Part shown: positions 42,539 to 51,893 of the stretch, piece by piece
How positions within the stretch are numbered: position 1 is the stretch's first letter
Layout: each line of letters opens with the position of its first letter
Source: Marinomonas rhizomae
GTDB lineage: Bacteria; Pseudomonadota; Gammaproteobacteria; Pseudomonadales; Marinomonadaceae
Direction of reading: 5' to 3'
DNA: 64,000 nt
NCBI RefSeq assembly: GCF_024397855.1
Contig: NZ_CP073343.1
Span: 1,674,001-1,738,000 of the forward strand
Position numbers and translations under genes: made by a program
Notes under the pieces: model-generated
The model's database searches: none
Told to the model about the DNA's origin: nothing
What the model saw: the letters and a program-made list of their open reading frames with translations, nothing else

Positions 42539-42979
42539 ATGCGTATTAACGATCGTGTGTTTGGCATGCTAATGCTTATTCTTGCCGTAGCGTACGGCTG
42601 GGAAGCAACGCAATTCCCCATTCCTTTTGGCGGACAGGAAAGTGTCGGTCCTGAAACTTTTCCTATTATGCTGGCTATCATTTTAGGTATTAGTTCAATT
42701 TATATGATTGTTCGTCCTGACCCAGACGAGAAGTGGGCGCCAGTTGCCATGTTGATCGAACTTAGTGTTGTTGTTCTTTCTATGCTGGCGTTTGCATGGG
42801 CCATTGAGCCAATTGGTTTTATACCTGCTGCTGCGTTGGTGGTGAGCTTTTTAAGTTGGCGTATGGGAGCTAGCATTGCTAAGAGTCTTATCACCGGTGT
42901 GAGTAGCTCTTTAGTTATCTTTTTCCTTTTCAATAATGTGCTTGAATTAGCACTGCCTCTAGGTCTATTGGAGTTTTAA
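42539..42979 (+). CDS. tctB: TctB-type small permease subunit
   Basis: The 146-residue protein has four hydrophobic segments and the TctB start RVFGMLMLILAVAYGWEATQF...GPETFPIMLAIILG. It forms the small membrane subunit of the tripartite tricarboxylate transporter, lying between the binding protein and the large permease. ATGGAGCAGAGAC precedes the ATG. The stop is one base before the tctA start, so translation is coupled. Confidence 0.88.
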   Translation: MRINDRVFGMLMLILAVAYGWEATQFPIPFGGQESVGPETFPIMLAIILGISSIYMIVRPDPDEKWAPVAMLIELSVVVLSMLAFAWAIEPIGFIPAAALVVSFLSWRMGASIAKSLITGVSSSLVIFFLFNNVLELALPLGLLEF

Positions 42980-42980
42980 T

Positions 42981-44501
42981 ATGGATACTATGAGCTTATT
43001 AATGCAAGGCTTTGCGGTTGCGCTTACGCCAGAAAGCATTATGTTTGCCATTATCGGTGCCATTTTAGGTACTTTGATTGGCGCATTGCCGGGTCTTGGC
43101 CCTGCAAATGGTGTGGCCATTTTGATTCCTTTGGCGTTCAGCTTAGGTTTGTCGCCAACCTCATCTCTTATCTTGCTAACGTCTGTTTATGCGGGTGCCA
43201 TGTATGGCGGTCGTATTTCGTCTATCCTGTTGAATATTCCAGGTGACGAGCCAGCGATGATGACTTGTCTAGATGGTTATCCAATGGCACTAAAAGGCAA
43301 AGCGGCAGAAGCCTTGGCTATTTCTGCGATTGCCTCTTTTATTGGTAGCTTTATTGCCACTATTGGTCTGGTTATTCTTGCACCAATTTTAGCAAAATTT
43401 GCATTGAAATTTGGTCCATCTGAATACTTTGCTTTGTTTGCACTGGCTTTTGCAACTTTGGGCGGTATTACGGGTAAAAACCAATTCAAAACCCTAATGG
43501 CGGCGGCGATTGGTTTGATGATCGCCACAGTCGGCATTGATATCTCAACGGGCGTACAACGCTTTACGTTTAATACGCTTGAGTTGTTTGAAGGTGTTGA
43601 TTTCATTATTGCGATTGTTGGTTTGTTTGCGATCAGTGAGTTGTTGTTTTTCTTAGAACGTCACGCTGGTGATGGTCTAAAACAAGTGGCAATCAATAAG
43701 CTTAAATTATCGCCAAAAGACATCATTAAGGTGCTTCCTGCTTCTTTCCGCGGTGCAGTGCTTGGTTTCGTTGCGGGTGTATTGCCTGGCGCGGGTGCTT
43801 CTTTGGGTAGCTTTATTAGTTACACTTTGGAAAAACGTGTATCCGATAAAGGCGAATTTGGTAAAGGTGATCCGCGTGGTGTTGCGGCTCCTGAAGCAGG
43901 TAATAATGGCGCGGCATCTGGTGCGCTTGTTCCAATGTTGACTTTGGGTGTTCCGGGTAGTGGTACGACAGCGGTTCTGTTAGCGATGTTGATTTCTTTG
44001 AACATCTCTCCTGGTCCTATGTTGTTCCAACAAAACGCCGATCTTGTTTGGGGTGTAATCGCGGCGATGTTTGTGGGTAACCTTGTGTTGCTACTGCTAA
44101 ACATTCCAATGGTTGGTATCTTTGTTAAGTTGCTGAGCATTCCACCTAAATACTTGATGCCGATTGTTACCTTGATTGCATCTGTGGGTATTTATTCTGT
44201 GAGCCATAGTGCACTTGATTTGTACTTCATGATTGGTTTTGGTGTTTTAGGTTATATTTTCCGTAAGGTTGACATTCCACTAGTTCCTATCATTTTGGGT
44301 ATGTTGCTTGGGCCTGAAATGGAGAAAAGTCTTCGTCATGCATTGGTGTTATCTGATGGTGATTGGTCTGTACTTTTCAACAGTGGTTTGAGTATTGGTT
44401 TGTGGACTGTTGCGATACTTGGTTTGGTTCTACCTATTGTTGTGGGCCCGATTGTTCGCGCTAAAATGAAGAAATCAAAAGACGCTGTTAAAGACGTGTA
44501 A
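42981..44501 (+). CDS. tctA: TctA-type large permease subunit
   Basis: The 506-residue protein has about 12 membrane segments and TctA signatures: GTLIGALPGLGPANGVAILIPL, GAMYGGRISSILLNIPGDEPA and PEAGNNGAASGALVPMLTLGVPGSGTTAVLL. It is the ion-coupled transport subunit. Together with tctC and tctB it forms a complete uptake system, followed by its probable regulators. A terminator lies 28 bases after the stop. Confidence 0.92.
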   Translation: MDTMSLLMQGFAVALTPESIMFAIIGAILGTLIGALPGLGPANGVAILIPLAFSLGLSPTSSLILLTSVYAGAMYGGRISSILLNIPGDEPAMMTCLDGYPMALKGKAAEALAISAIASFIGSFIATIGLVILAPILAKFALKFGPSEYFALFALAFATLGGITGKNQFKTLMAAAIGLMIATVGIDISTGVQRFTFNTLELFEGVDFIIAIVGLFAISELLFFLERHAGDGLKQVAINKLKLSPKDIIKVLPASFRGAVLGFVAGVLPGAGASLGSFISYTLEKRVSDKGEFGKGDPRGVAAPEAGNNGAASGALVPMLTLGVPGSGTTAVLLAMLISLNISPGPMLFQQNADLVWGVIAAMFVGNLVLLLLNIPMVGIFVKLLSIPPKYLMPIVTLIASVGIYSVSHSALDLYFMIGFGVLGYIFRKVDIPLVPIILGMLLGPEMEKSLRHALVLSDGDWSVLFNSGLSIGLWTVAILGLVLPIVVGPIVRAKMKKSKDAVKDV

Positions 44502-44528
44502 GCCCTGCAATACTAGAGGCATTGTGAC

Positions 44529-44563
44529 AAAAAATTCGAGCAACTTAGGTTGCTCGAATTTTG
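44529..44563 (+). terminator. Terminator after tctA
   Basis: AAAATTCGAGCAAC TTAG GTTGCTCGAATTTT is a 14-pair stem followed by a T-rich tail. Confidence 0.85.
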
Positions 44564-44606
44564 TTGTTTTTATACCGAAAAATAAAAAACGTGATGGCTA
44601 AAGGTT

Positions 44607-45287
44607 ATGCGAATTCTGGTGGTAGAAGATACTCAGGTCTTAGGGCAAGCGATCTGTGAGCGATTAACAAGCCTAGGACATGGCGTTGATTTAATCGGAG
44701 ATGGTAAGCGAGCTGACGAGTTATTAAAGTATCAGCCTGTCGATTTAATACTTCTTGATCTTAACTTGCCCGGCTTGTCTGGACTGCAATTATTGCAAAA
44801 ACTGCGTCAACGTGATGATGACACGCCAGTATTAATTTTAACGGCTCGGGATCAGATAGAAGATCGTATACGCTTGCTCGATGCCGGAGCGGATGATTAC
44901 CTTACTAAGCCATTTGATTTTGGTGAGCTGGAAGCGCGTTGTCGGGCGTTATTGCGTCGCAAGCAAGGTTATGCCGCCAATGTCACTGAACACGGCAACA
45001 TCCTTGTTAACCGAGACAGTCGTCAGGTTTTTATTGATGGTGAGCTAACCGCCATTACTAACCGTGAGTTTCGCTTATTGGAAATATTCCTTGGCCACTT
45101 AGGTCGTGTATTAAGCAAAGACGAACTGACCGACCATCTATTTAACTTTAATGAAACGCCTGGGCCTAACGCGATTGAGCTCTATGTGGGACGTCTAAGA
45201 AAGAAAATGGGGCAAGGTGATTTGGTCATTAGCACCCTAAGAGGAATTGGTTATGTGGCAGAAATCGCCAAACCATCAAACTCTTAG
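44607..45287 (+). CDS. OmpR-family response regulator (TctD-like)
   Basis: The 226-residue protein has a receiver domain with phospho-acceptor D51 (LILLDLNLPG), LTARD and LTKPF. An OmpR winged helix follows (NREFRLLEIFLGHLGRVLSKDEL). It resembles TctD/QseB-type regulators and stands next to tctCBA, which it probably activates. Its 3' end overlaps the kinase start by 35 bases. Confidence 0.87.
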   Translation: MRILVVEDTQVLGQAICERLTSLGHGVDLIGDGKRADELLKYQPVDLILLDLNLPGLSGLQLLQKLRQRDDDTPVLILTARDQIEDRIRLLDAGADDYLTKPFDFGELEARCRALLRRKQGYAANVTEHGNILVNRDSRQVFIDGELTAITNREFRLLEIFLGHLGRVLSKDELTDHLFNFNETPGPNAIELYVGRLRKKMGQGDLVISTLRGIGYVAEIAKPSNS

Positions 45288-46713
45288 TGAAGCGGAGGAA
45301 AAAAAAGCCTTAGCAAACGCGCCTTCGCTACGTTTTCGTTTTATTCTTGCGGGTGTTTTGGTTATCGGGATCATTGCTGGCTTGGCGATTAATTTAATTT
45401 TTGATTATAGCCAGAAGCTTGCCGATTTATCTTATGACCGTTTATTGCGCAGTGCCTTGCTGCAAATGGACGAAAACGTTGGCTTGATACGCAATGAAGT
45501 CAGCATCGATATTCCATGGTCGGCGTTTGCTACTTTGGCGCAAGCGGAAGAAGATCGTGTTTTCTATAAGGTTGAGAGCTTGGAGCAGGGTTTTATTACC
45601 GGCTATCAAGATCTAGATACTCAACCACCTCAACCTCCGGTTTTAGACAAAATACAATTTTATAATCAGGAATACTCTGGTGAAATGGTTCGCTTTGCAT
45701 GGGTCCAGCGCCATATTACCGACCCTGAAACAGCGCAAACTGTGCGTATTATTTTAGGTCAAACTCGATTATCAAGAGAGCAAATGGCTTCCGCGGTGAC
45801 TCAAAAAGCCGTCGAGGTGGTGGTGTTTATTGCCTTGGTTGCTATCACGTTAATTATCATTGGTAGTCATCTTGTTTTAAGGCCATTGCATCGCATCGAG
45901 CGAGCTTTAGAAGATCGTGCCATGGGAGACCTTACACCCATTGATATTAATACGCCCAAGGAAACTCATCACTTAAAAGTTGCCATTAACCATTTTATGG
46001 AACGTCTACAGACTAACCTTGAACAATTGGAAAATTACACCGCGGATGCGGCTCATCAATTACGCACTCCATTAGCCAGTCTCAGGGCGTTGGCTGAAAA
46101 TGCGCGAGATAACACATCACCAGAAAGGCAATATCAGGCATTGGAAAACATTGTTAAGCAGTGTGATACCTTGAGCCAAACCGTCACTTTATTGCTAAAT
46201 CAGGCTGTCGTTTCCCATCGTTTGCAAACGCACAGATTAGAGCCGATCGATTTGTTGGCTCCGATTGCGGCGTCTTGTCGGGAGCAGGCTGTGACTGCGC
46301 TTCATCAAAGGGTTCAGCTTTCTCTAGATTGCGAGTTGAAAGAGAGCATGATCTTAGGTGATGCATTTTCAATTCAGCAAATGATGCAAAACCTTATTGA
46401 AAACGCGGTGCGATATAGCAGAGTAGATGTTGCTCATGCCACAGAGGTGATTGTGCAGGTGGAAGAGTTTGAACGTTTCTATCGAATTAAGGTGATTGAT
46501 TATGGTGATGGCATTCCTGATTTAGAAAAAGAGCGTGTGTTCGAACGTTTTTATCGAGGCCGTTATGATATTGCTGGAAGTGGCGTTGGTTTGGCCATGG
46601 TGAAAGACATTGTGGATCATCACGCAGCAAGAATTCAAATATTGGATACGGAGCCGAAAGGCACGACTTTTCAAGTGGATTTTGCCAAGCTTAGATTTGA
46701 GGATACGGTATGA
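45253..46713 (+). CDS. Sensor histidine kinase (TctE-like)
   Basis: The 486-residue membrane kinase has two hydrophobic segments (about residues 26-46 and 190-207) around a periplasmic TctE-type sensor domain. HAMP, the H-box AAHQLRTPLASL, the N-box QNLIENAVRYSR and G-boxes GDGIPD and GSGVGLAMV follow. The ATG at 45253 with AGAGGA upstream is preferred to the TTG two codons earlier. It partners the overlapping response regulator. The following periplasmic protein gene overlaps it by 4 bases, suggesting a three-component sensor. Confidence 0.87.
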   Translation: MWQKSPNHQTLSEAEEKKALANAPSLRFRFILAGVLVIGIIAGLAINLIFDYSQKLADLSYDRLLRSALLQMDENVGLIRNEVSIDIPWSAFATLAQAEEDRVFYKVESLEQGFITGYQDLDTQPPQPPVLDKIQFYNQEYSGEMVRFAWVQRHITDPETAQTVRIILGQTRLSREQMASAVTQKAVEVVVFIALVAITLIIIGSHLVLRPLHRIERALEDRAMGDLTPIDINTPKETHHLKVAINHFMERLQTNLEQLENYTADAAHQLRTPLASLRALAENARDNTSPERQYQALENIVKQCDTLSQTVTLLLNQAVVSHRLQTHRLEPIDLLAPIAASCREQAVTALHQRVQLSLDCELKESMILGDAFSIQQMMQNLIENAVRYSRVDVAHATEVIVQVEEFERFYRIKVIDYGDGIPDLEKERVFERFYRGRYDIAGSGVGLAMVKDIVDHHAARIQILDTEPKGTTFQVDFAKLRFEDTV

Positions 46714-47771
46714 AACGGGTTTTCTTCTGGCTAGTTCTTGTCACTTTTAATGCAACAAGGTTGTGGGCGACAGAGCCTGTTTGGTTTGGTAATGAGAATG
46801 CTCAGCGAGTTTTGTTTATTCATTCAGCGATGGACTTGGCTTCGTTTGAACCGATTTTAAAAGAATTTGTCACTCTTCATCCGGATGTTCGAGTGGCCTA
46901 TCGAGATGTTAATACGCTCGAGTTGTATTACCTCACCATTAAGGAGCAAAAAAAGCCAGAAGCCAGCTTGGTCATCAGTAGTGCTATGGATTTGCACCTT
47001 AAATTGGTGAACGATGGGTATGCGCAAACGTATCAATCGAGTTTTACTGATCGCTTATCGAGTAACTTTAAATGGCGAAATCAGCTGTTTGCGTTTTCCC
47101 TTGAACCGATTGTGATGTTGGTAAATAAAAAAGAATTCCCCGGTGATTTGCCTGAAGACCGTCAGTCATTGTTGCAAACCATTCGACAAAATGAAAAAGC
47201 CATGACGAAGCGTATTGGTACTTATGACATTCGTCAAAGTGGTGTCGGTTATTTATTGGCAAGCCAAGATGCGCGTCAAGCAGATGTGACCTGGGGGCGC
47301 TTGCTAGAAGCCTTTGGTAGTCATGATGTGCAAACTTATTGTTGTACGCACGATATTATTGACGATGTTGCGTCAGGAAAATTGGTGTTGGGTTATAACT
47401 TGCTAGGCTCTTACGCATCACAGCGAGCTCAAGAAGATGACAGATTGAAAATGATCCTGCCGAAAGATTATACGCTTATGTTAATGCGTGCTGCTTTGAT
47501 TCCTAGAGGCGCGCCAAACGTAGAAGATGCCGGAATGTTTTTGGATTTTTTGTTGTCTGATCAGGCGCAGAAAATGATGCAAACTCAAGGTTTGCTGTTT
47601 CCTATACAACCCGATAGGAACAACCCAAATGACCCTTATGTGGTGAACGCGCCGGGGCCAACGGGGATTATTGAATTGGATCAGCAGTTATTGGTAGGGC
47701 GTGATTATGCAAAGCAGAAACGTTTTATACGTAACTGGGAAATGGCGTTGGAAATTAGTGAAGAGGATTAG
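46710..47771 (+). CDS. Periplasmic binding protein linked to the TctDE-type sensor
   Basis: The 353-residue protein has a signal peptide (FFWLVLVTFNATRLWA) and a class II ABC-type binding fold similar to iron/small-anion binding proteins: RVLFIHSAMDLASFEPILKEF, GVGYLLASQDARQ and FLDFLLSDQAQKMMQTQGLLFPI. It overlaps the kinase gene by 4 bases (ATGA) and no permease follows. The likely role is to present a ligand to the kinase rather than to drive uptake. This is inference from gene order. Confidence 0.78.
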   Translation: MKRVFFWLVLVTFNATRLWATEPVWFGNENAQRVLFIHSAMDLASFEPILKEFVTLHPDVRVAYRDVNTLELYYLTIKEQKKPEASLVISSAMDLHLKLVNDGYAQTYQSSFTDRLSSNFKWRNQLFAFSLEPIVMLVNKKEFPGDLPEDRQSLLQTIRQNEKAMTKRIGTYDIRQSGVGYLLASQDARQADVTWGRLLEAFGSHDVQTYCCTHDIIDDVASGKLVLGYNLLGSYASQRAQEDDRLKMILPKDYTLMLMRAALIPRGAPNVEDAGMFLDFLLSDQAQKMMQTQGLLFPIQPDRNNPNDPYVVNAPGPTGIIELDQQLLVGRDYAKQKRFIRNWEMALEISEED

Positions 47772-48477
47772 TTCGATAGCTTCCCGGTGTCATCTGATAG
47801 TGTTTGGTGAATAATCGAACAAGAGCACTGGCATCGCTTATTCCTACTTTATGGGCGATGTAATCTAGGCTTTTATTCGTCGACCTTAACCAGAGTTTGG
47901 CTTCTTCTAAACGACGCTGTTGTAAGTATTGTTTCGGTGTCATTTTTAGATGTCGCTTGAATAAAACGGTTAACTGACTCGGACTTAAATGCACGTCGGC
48001 GGCAAGTTCTGCTAATCCCCAAGATTCCTGAAAGTTATTATCGAGCCGGTGTTTGGCTTTGGCTAAGCGAGTGTCTGCCTGCCGTATTTTCTCTTGCGGA
48101 ATGGGTAATAAATGTTCCAGTAAATTTAATGCTTGTTGAGTTTTAAGCAGGTTATGAGACTCACCAATTAAGCTGGATAGAAATGGTAAGTAAGCTTTGG
48201 CTTGCGTGTTTAGCTCGACAAAGTTGTTGGCGCTTTCAATCTCGTGATTCCATGCGGGAAGTGAATTAAGTATCAAGCAGTGGTTGTCTTCTCTTGCGAG
48301 ATGGGTATGTGCTTGGTTTGTAGAAATCAGGCAGGCTTGTCCAAATTGAACCGCTTGCTGGCGGTTTTCGACATCCAACACAAGCCGACCAGAAAGCGGC
48401 AGTACGATTTGAGTATGACCATGCGAATGGGCATTTGCCGTGTCTTTATAGGTAATGACTTCTATGAGATCTCGCAT
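47755..48477 (-). CDS. AraC-family transcriptional regulator
   Basis: The 240-residue protein has an N-terminal cupin with AHSHGHTQIVLPLSGRLVLD (residues 15-34) and a C-terminal AraC double helix-turn-helix (LAELAADVHLSPSQLTVLFKRHLKMTPKQYLQQRRLEEAKLWL). Its 3' end overlaps the converging binding-protein gene by 17 bases. It is divergent from the cupredoxin operon and may control it. The effector is unknown. Confidence 0.83.
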   Translation of the reverse strand: MRDLIEVITYKDTANAHSHGHTQIVLPLSGRLVLDVENRQQAVQFGQACLISTNQAHTHLAREDNHCLILNSLPAWNHEIESANNFVELNTQAKAYLPFLSSLIGESHNLLKTQQALNLLEHLLPIPQEKIRQADTRLAKAKHRLDNNFQESWGLAELAADVHLSPSQLTVLFKRHLKMTPKQYLQQRRLEEAKLWLRSTNKSLDYIAHKVGISDASALVRLFTKHYQMTPGSYRTNPLH

Positions 48478-48626
48478 GGGCTTGATTCCTTATTTCCTAC
48501 TCTAATCTTTATTTGAGTTACAGAAAGTATAATGATCTCTCTTTAATTAGCTGTAATTATATTCAATGTCAGTATATTTAAAAGTAAGCGGCCAGATCAC
48601 AAGCCAATTAATTAAAAGGAAATAAT

Positions 48627-49256
48627 ATGCGTTATTTGTTTGCTCTAGTGTTTATATTTTCCCTGCCAAGTGCATGGGCAGAGATGACATTGACGGTTCT
48701 AGATCAAGATAATCTTCCTGTATCTGATGCGGTTGTTATTGTATCCAACAAAGCGGTCAGCACGCCAAGTGCGGTTGCTGTAATGGATCAGATCGATGAG
48801 TCTTTTGTGCCGCGAGTATTAGTTGTGCAGAAAGGGCAATACGTTAGTTTTCCTAATAGTGATGATATTCGTCATCACGTTTATAGCTTTTCTCAGCCAA
48901 AAACCTTTGAAATTAAGCTTTATAAAGGCACCGAAATTGCCCCGATCTTGTTTGATAAAGCCGGTCTCGTGGTGCTCGGATGTAACATACATGACGACAT
49001 GATTGGTTACATTATCGTTGCTGATAATACCTTTGCACTGAAAACAGACAAAGACGGTAAAGTACGAATCCCAGCTAAAAGTGGTGATAGTGTTTCTTTG
49101 TGGAGTGAGCGATTTATTGAAGGTGTGAATGCAGTTAAGCAGATCACTATCTCAAGTAATGTAGAACAAAGTGTTTCATTGGAGCTTTTGCCTCCTATTG
49201 AGACAATGGACCACTCTATGCACCAAGGGTTTGGCAAGAAGAAGTGGTCAAAGTGA
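48627..49256 (+). CDS. Periplasmic cupredoxin-like 'methylamine utilization' protein
   Basis: The 209-residue protein has a signal peptide (MRYLFALVFIFSLPSAWA) and a plastocyanin-like copper site: His in DDIRHHVYSF, Cys-His-Met spacing in LGCNIHDDMIGY. Annotators call this family methylamine utilization protein, but no amine dehydrogenase genes are near. A carboxypeptidase-regulatory-like segment covers residues 20-45 and 125-165. It heads an operon with a DUF3034 porin-like protein and a globin lipoprotein. Periplasmic electron transfer or copper handling is inferred. Confidence 0.78.
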   Translation: MRYLFALVFIFSLPSAWAEMTLTVLDQDNLPVSDAVVIVSNKAVSTPSAVAVMDQIDESFVPRVLVVQKGQYVSFPNSDDIRHHVYSFSQPKTFEIKLYKGTEIAPILFDKAGLVVLGCNIHDDMIGYIIVADNTFALKTDKDGKVRIPAKSGDSVSLWSERFIEGVNAVKQITISSNVEQSVSLELLPPIETMDHSMHQGFGKKKWSK

Positions 49257-49284
49257 TCCAGATTAAATGTTGGGCAGGAATGTA

Positions 49285-50157
49285 ATGAATAAAAATACGT
49301 TGAAATTAATGGCTGTCGGCAGTCTTGCCTTATGGGCTTCCTCTAGTATGGCAGCCGATGGCAAAATTCTGGCGACGGCCGGGCTTTCACAGGTTGAAGG
49401 AAGTGGTGGCGGGGGACTGGTGCCGTGGGCAACCTTAGCGGGTTACGATAGCCGTGACGAAACCGCTGCTTCGTTTTTTATTACCGATGTAAACGTCACT
49501 GACTATCGCTTGAGTTCCATTGGTGTGGCAACCAGTTTTTACGATAGAGTTGAACTTAGTTACGCCCAACAGACATTTGTTTTGCCTGCTTCTTTGATCA
49601 CAGGGCTAAGTCTAAGCTCTGAACAAATTCAGCAAGATGTTGTCGGTGTAAAAGTGCGTTTATATGGCGATGCTGTGTATTCTTCTTATCCTCAAATCAG
49701 TGTTGGTTTGCAGCATAAGCAACTAGACAGTGATTTTGTGGCGTCGTATCTAGGCGCAAAAGATGGCAGTGGTACGGATTTTTATGTTGCTGCGACCAAG
49801 GTGCATTTAGGTGCGGTTGCTGGTTATAACCTTGTATGGAATATCACCGCTCGCGCCACTAAGGCCAATGAGATGGGCTTGTTGGGTTTTGGCGGACCTG
49901 ATAACAAGGATTACCAAGTCATGATGGAAGGCAGTGTGGGCTTATTGCTATCGCCTAACTGGGTGGTGGGCATGGAATATCGCCAAAAGCCAAGCAATCT
50001 ATCGAGTGTGGAAGAAGATGATTGGAAAGATATCTTTGTAAGCTACATGCCGAACAAAAACGTTAATTTCACCGCAGCCTATGCAGACTTAGGTACGATT
50101 GCGACTAAGAAAGATCAAAAAGGGATTTATTTATCCATGACGGGGTACTTATGGTAA
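49285..50157 (+). CDS. DUF3034-family outer-membrane-type protein
   Basis: The 290-residue protein has a signal peptide (LKLMAVGSLALWASSSMAA) and alternating hydrophobic/polar strands typical of a beta-barrel, ending in an aromatic residue (LSMTGYLW). It fits DUF3034, recalled as commonly next to the cupredoxin gene seen upstream. The ATG at 49285 has CAGGA upstream and is preferred to one 18 bases earlier. Its stop overlaps the start of the globin gene. Function is unknown. Confidence 0.78.
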   Translation: MNKNTLKLMAVGSLALWASSSMAADGKILATAGLSQVEGSGGGGLVPWATLAGYDSRDETAASFFITDVNVTDYRLSSIGVATSFYDRVELSYAQQTFVLPASLITGLSLSSEQIQQDVVGVKVRLYGDAVYSSYPQISVGLQHKQLDSDFVASYLGAKDGSGTDFYVAATKVHLGAVAGYNLVWNITARATKANEMGLLGFGGPDNKDYQVMMEGSVGLLLSPNWVVGMEYRQKPSNLSSVEEDDWKDIFVSYMPNKNVNFTAAYADLGTIATKKDQKGIYLSMTGYLW

Positions 50158-50582
50158 ACCTAGTAAAAGCAGCGTTTCTTTCGGTTAGTGTATTCTTGGT
50201 TGCATGTGCAGCACCAAACAAAGCACCACAAAGCTTATACGATGAAATTGGTGGAGCGCCCACCGTTGAAGCGATTACAGATAACTTCATTAATGAAATT
50301 AGTTTCAATGAAACTATTTATCGCTATTTTGAAAAAACCAATATCACTCGATTTCGTGAAAAATTCATCGAGCATATTTGTGTGAATACGGGCGGCCCTT
50401 GTACTTACACGGGTGACACCATGTTGAGAGTTCACCAAGGGCAAAACATCAATGAATCTGACTTTAATTTAACCGTCGATTTGTTGGTAAGCGCCATGAA
50501 AAAAGCCGGTTTAACTTACCCTCAGCAGAACCAAGTGCTTAAAGTACTCGCGCCAATGCGTAGCGAAATGCTGTATAAATAA
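50151..50582 (+). CDS. Group 1 truncated haemoglobin with lipoprotein signal
   Basis: The 143-residue protein has a lipobox-type N-terminus (LSVSVFLVACAAP, Cys19) and then a group 1 truncated globin domain: SLYDEIGGAPTVEAITDNFINEI, RYFEKTN and the proximal-His region MLRVHQGQNINESDF. Cytosolic truncated globins lack such a signal, so a membrane-anchored periplasmic globin is predicted, possibly for NO or oxygen chemistry. The start overlaps the DUF3034 stop by 7 bases. It is co-transcribed with the cupredoxin gene. Confidence 0.82.
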   Translation: MVNLVKAAFLSVSVFLVACAAPNKAPQSLYDEIGGAPTVEAITDNFINEISFNETIYRYFEKTNITRFREKFIEHICVNTGGPCTYTGDTMLRVHQGQNINESDFNLTVDLLVSAMKKAGLTYPQQNQVLKVLAPMRSEMLYK

Positions 50583-50737
50583 AGTTTATTGCTGCGATTG
50601 ATCCGCACAATGAGCTTTCATCGCTGTTTAGCGTTAGTTTAATAAACCGTCAAGGAAGACAGGCTAAACAGTGAGTTGTATTCCTCCGAAATTTCTTGGC
50701 GTTAAACTATAAACCAACCAAGAATCTGGAGTTTCTC

Positions 50738-51136
50738 ATGATCCCCAAGACAGCTAAAATGCGTGTCGCTAGACCAACAGACAACCTAGCTAAAATCACC
50801 GACATGTATGTTAACGGCCTTGGTTTTAAACTGCTGGGTCGCTTTGAGGGTCACAATGGCTTTGATGGCTCAATTGTCGGTCACGAACAGCATAACTATC
50901 ATCTAGAGTTTACCCATCACAAAGGCACCACTGTCGGCAAAGCGCCAACGCAAGATAACTTACTCATCTTCTATTTCACCGATTCGAAAATATGGAAAGA
51001 ATGCTGCGAACAGATGTTGGCCGCAGGTTTTGTGCATGTAAAAGCCTACAACGACTACTGGGATGACGTCGGCAAAACCTTTGAAGACATAGACGGCTAT
51101 CGAGTGGTGTTGCAAAACCGAGAATGGACGGCTTAA
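50738..51136 (+). CDS. VOC-family (glyoxalase-fold) protein
   Basis: The 132-residue protein (MIPKTAKMRVARPTDNLAKITDMYVNGLGF...) has two beta-alpha-beta-beta-beta units of the vicinal oxygen chelate fold with metal-like residues His in YHLEFTHH and Glu in FEDIDGYRVVLQ. GGAG 8 bases before ATG 50738 fixes the start; the frame is open 14 codons further. Substrate unknown; such singletons may bind antibiotics or be lyases. A CTGTTTAGC/GCTAAACAG inverted repeat (50624-50670 region) lies upstream. Confidence 0.78.
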   Translation: MIPKTAKMRVARPTDNLAKITDMYVNGLGFKLLGRFEGHNGFDGSIVGHEQHNYHLEFTHHKGTTVGKAPTQDNLLIFYFTDSKIWKECCEQMLAAGFVHVKAYNDYWDDVGKTFEDIDGYRVVLQNREWTA

Positions 51137-51159
51137 TATCAAGCTGTAGAGGCTATAAA

Positions 51160-51387
51160 ATGAAAAAATACGTTATATATTCTTCTCTGGCGATATTGAA
51201 TTTTGTGGTGAATTTCTTAATTTACAATTATTCCTTTGTCACACAAGCAACCCCTTATCTTCATGAAGAGCAGCGTGTAGAAAGTGCGATAGCCATGTTT
51301 GAGGTGACAGTGCCTGCTTTTTTCGTATCGTCTTGCTTCATGGCTCTGTTGTTTTATGTTGCTGCAAAAAGGTTAAATAAGACCTAG
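51160..51387 (+). CDS. Small two-helix membrane protein
   Basis: The 75-residue protein (MKKYVIYSSLAILNFVVNFL...) has two hydrophobic helices (about residues 4-22 and 47-66) and a lysine-rich end. GAGG lies 9 bases before the ATG. It is unrecognised. It sits 23 bases after the VOC gene and may be co-transcribed. Confidence 0.55.
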   Translation: MKKYVIYSSLAILNFVVNFLIYNYSFVTQATPYLHEEQRVESAIAMFEVTVPAFFVSSCFMALLFYVAAKRLNKT

Positions 51388-51432
51388 TAATCGCGATAAA
51401 ATAAACCCTTATGATAGGTGATACTTTTGAAA

Positions 51433-51702
51433 ATGAATTTGTCCATCAGTAGTCAGCATCTCACGTGGTTAGTTGTTAGCATTATGTTGGGAATGACGAT
51501 TGCTTATTGGTATACAGGCTGGCCAGTTATTGCTGCCTACTTTGGTATTCCATCAGGCATCTTGAGCGCTTTAGGATTCTTTTTAGTTGATACGTTTTTC
51601 CTGAAATATGTACAAAGCTTGTTTAAACGTTTTTTGTTAAGAGTGCTTTGTATGCTTATTGTTTCAGTGACTGTTTTTGCAATGTTCGTACTTTTAAAGT
51701 GA
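51433..51702 (+). CDS. Small three-helix membrane protein
   Basis: The 89-residue protein (MNLSISSQHLTWLVVSIMLG...) has three hydrophobic helices (about 10-27, 33-52 and 68-88). It is unrecognised. A GTG five codons upstream (51418) is an alternative start; neither has a good ribosome site. It follows the previous small membrane gene by 45 bases. Confidence 0.5.
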   Translation: MNLSISSQHLTWLVVSIMLGMTIAYWYTGWPVIAAYFGIPSGILSALGFFLVDTFFLKYVQSLFKRFLLRVLCMLIVSVTVFAMFVLLK

Positions 51703-51893
51703 TATGGATAGGGTTTATTTACCAAAATCCATGAATTCAAAGTACTGTAATTGCACTTAAGTCCCTTATAGGCCTGAAGGCGCGACTTACGTGAGAATGA
51801 AAGCTTCGCTTTCTAAGGCGCTATTAATTACAGAAAAGCTGGCGTACCTTTCAGTAGACTGCGGTCTTTGTCTTTCCATCCCTGAACCCCCTA

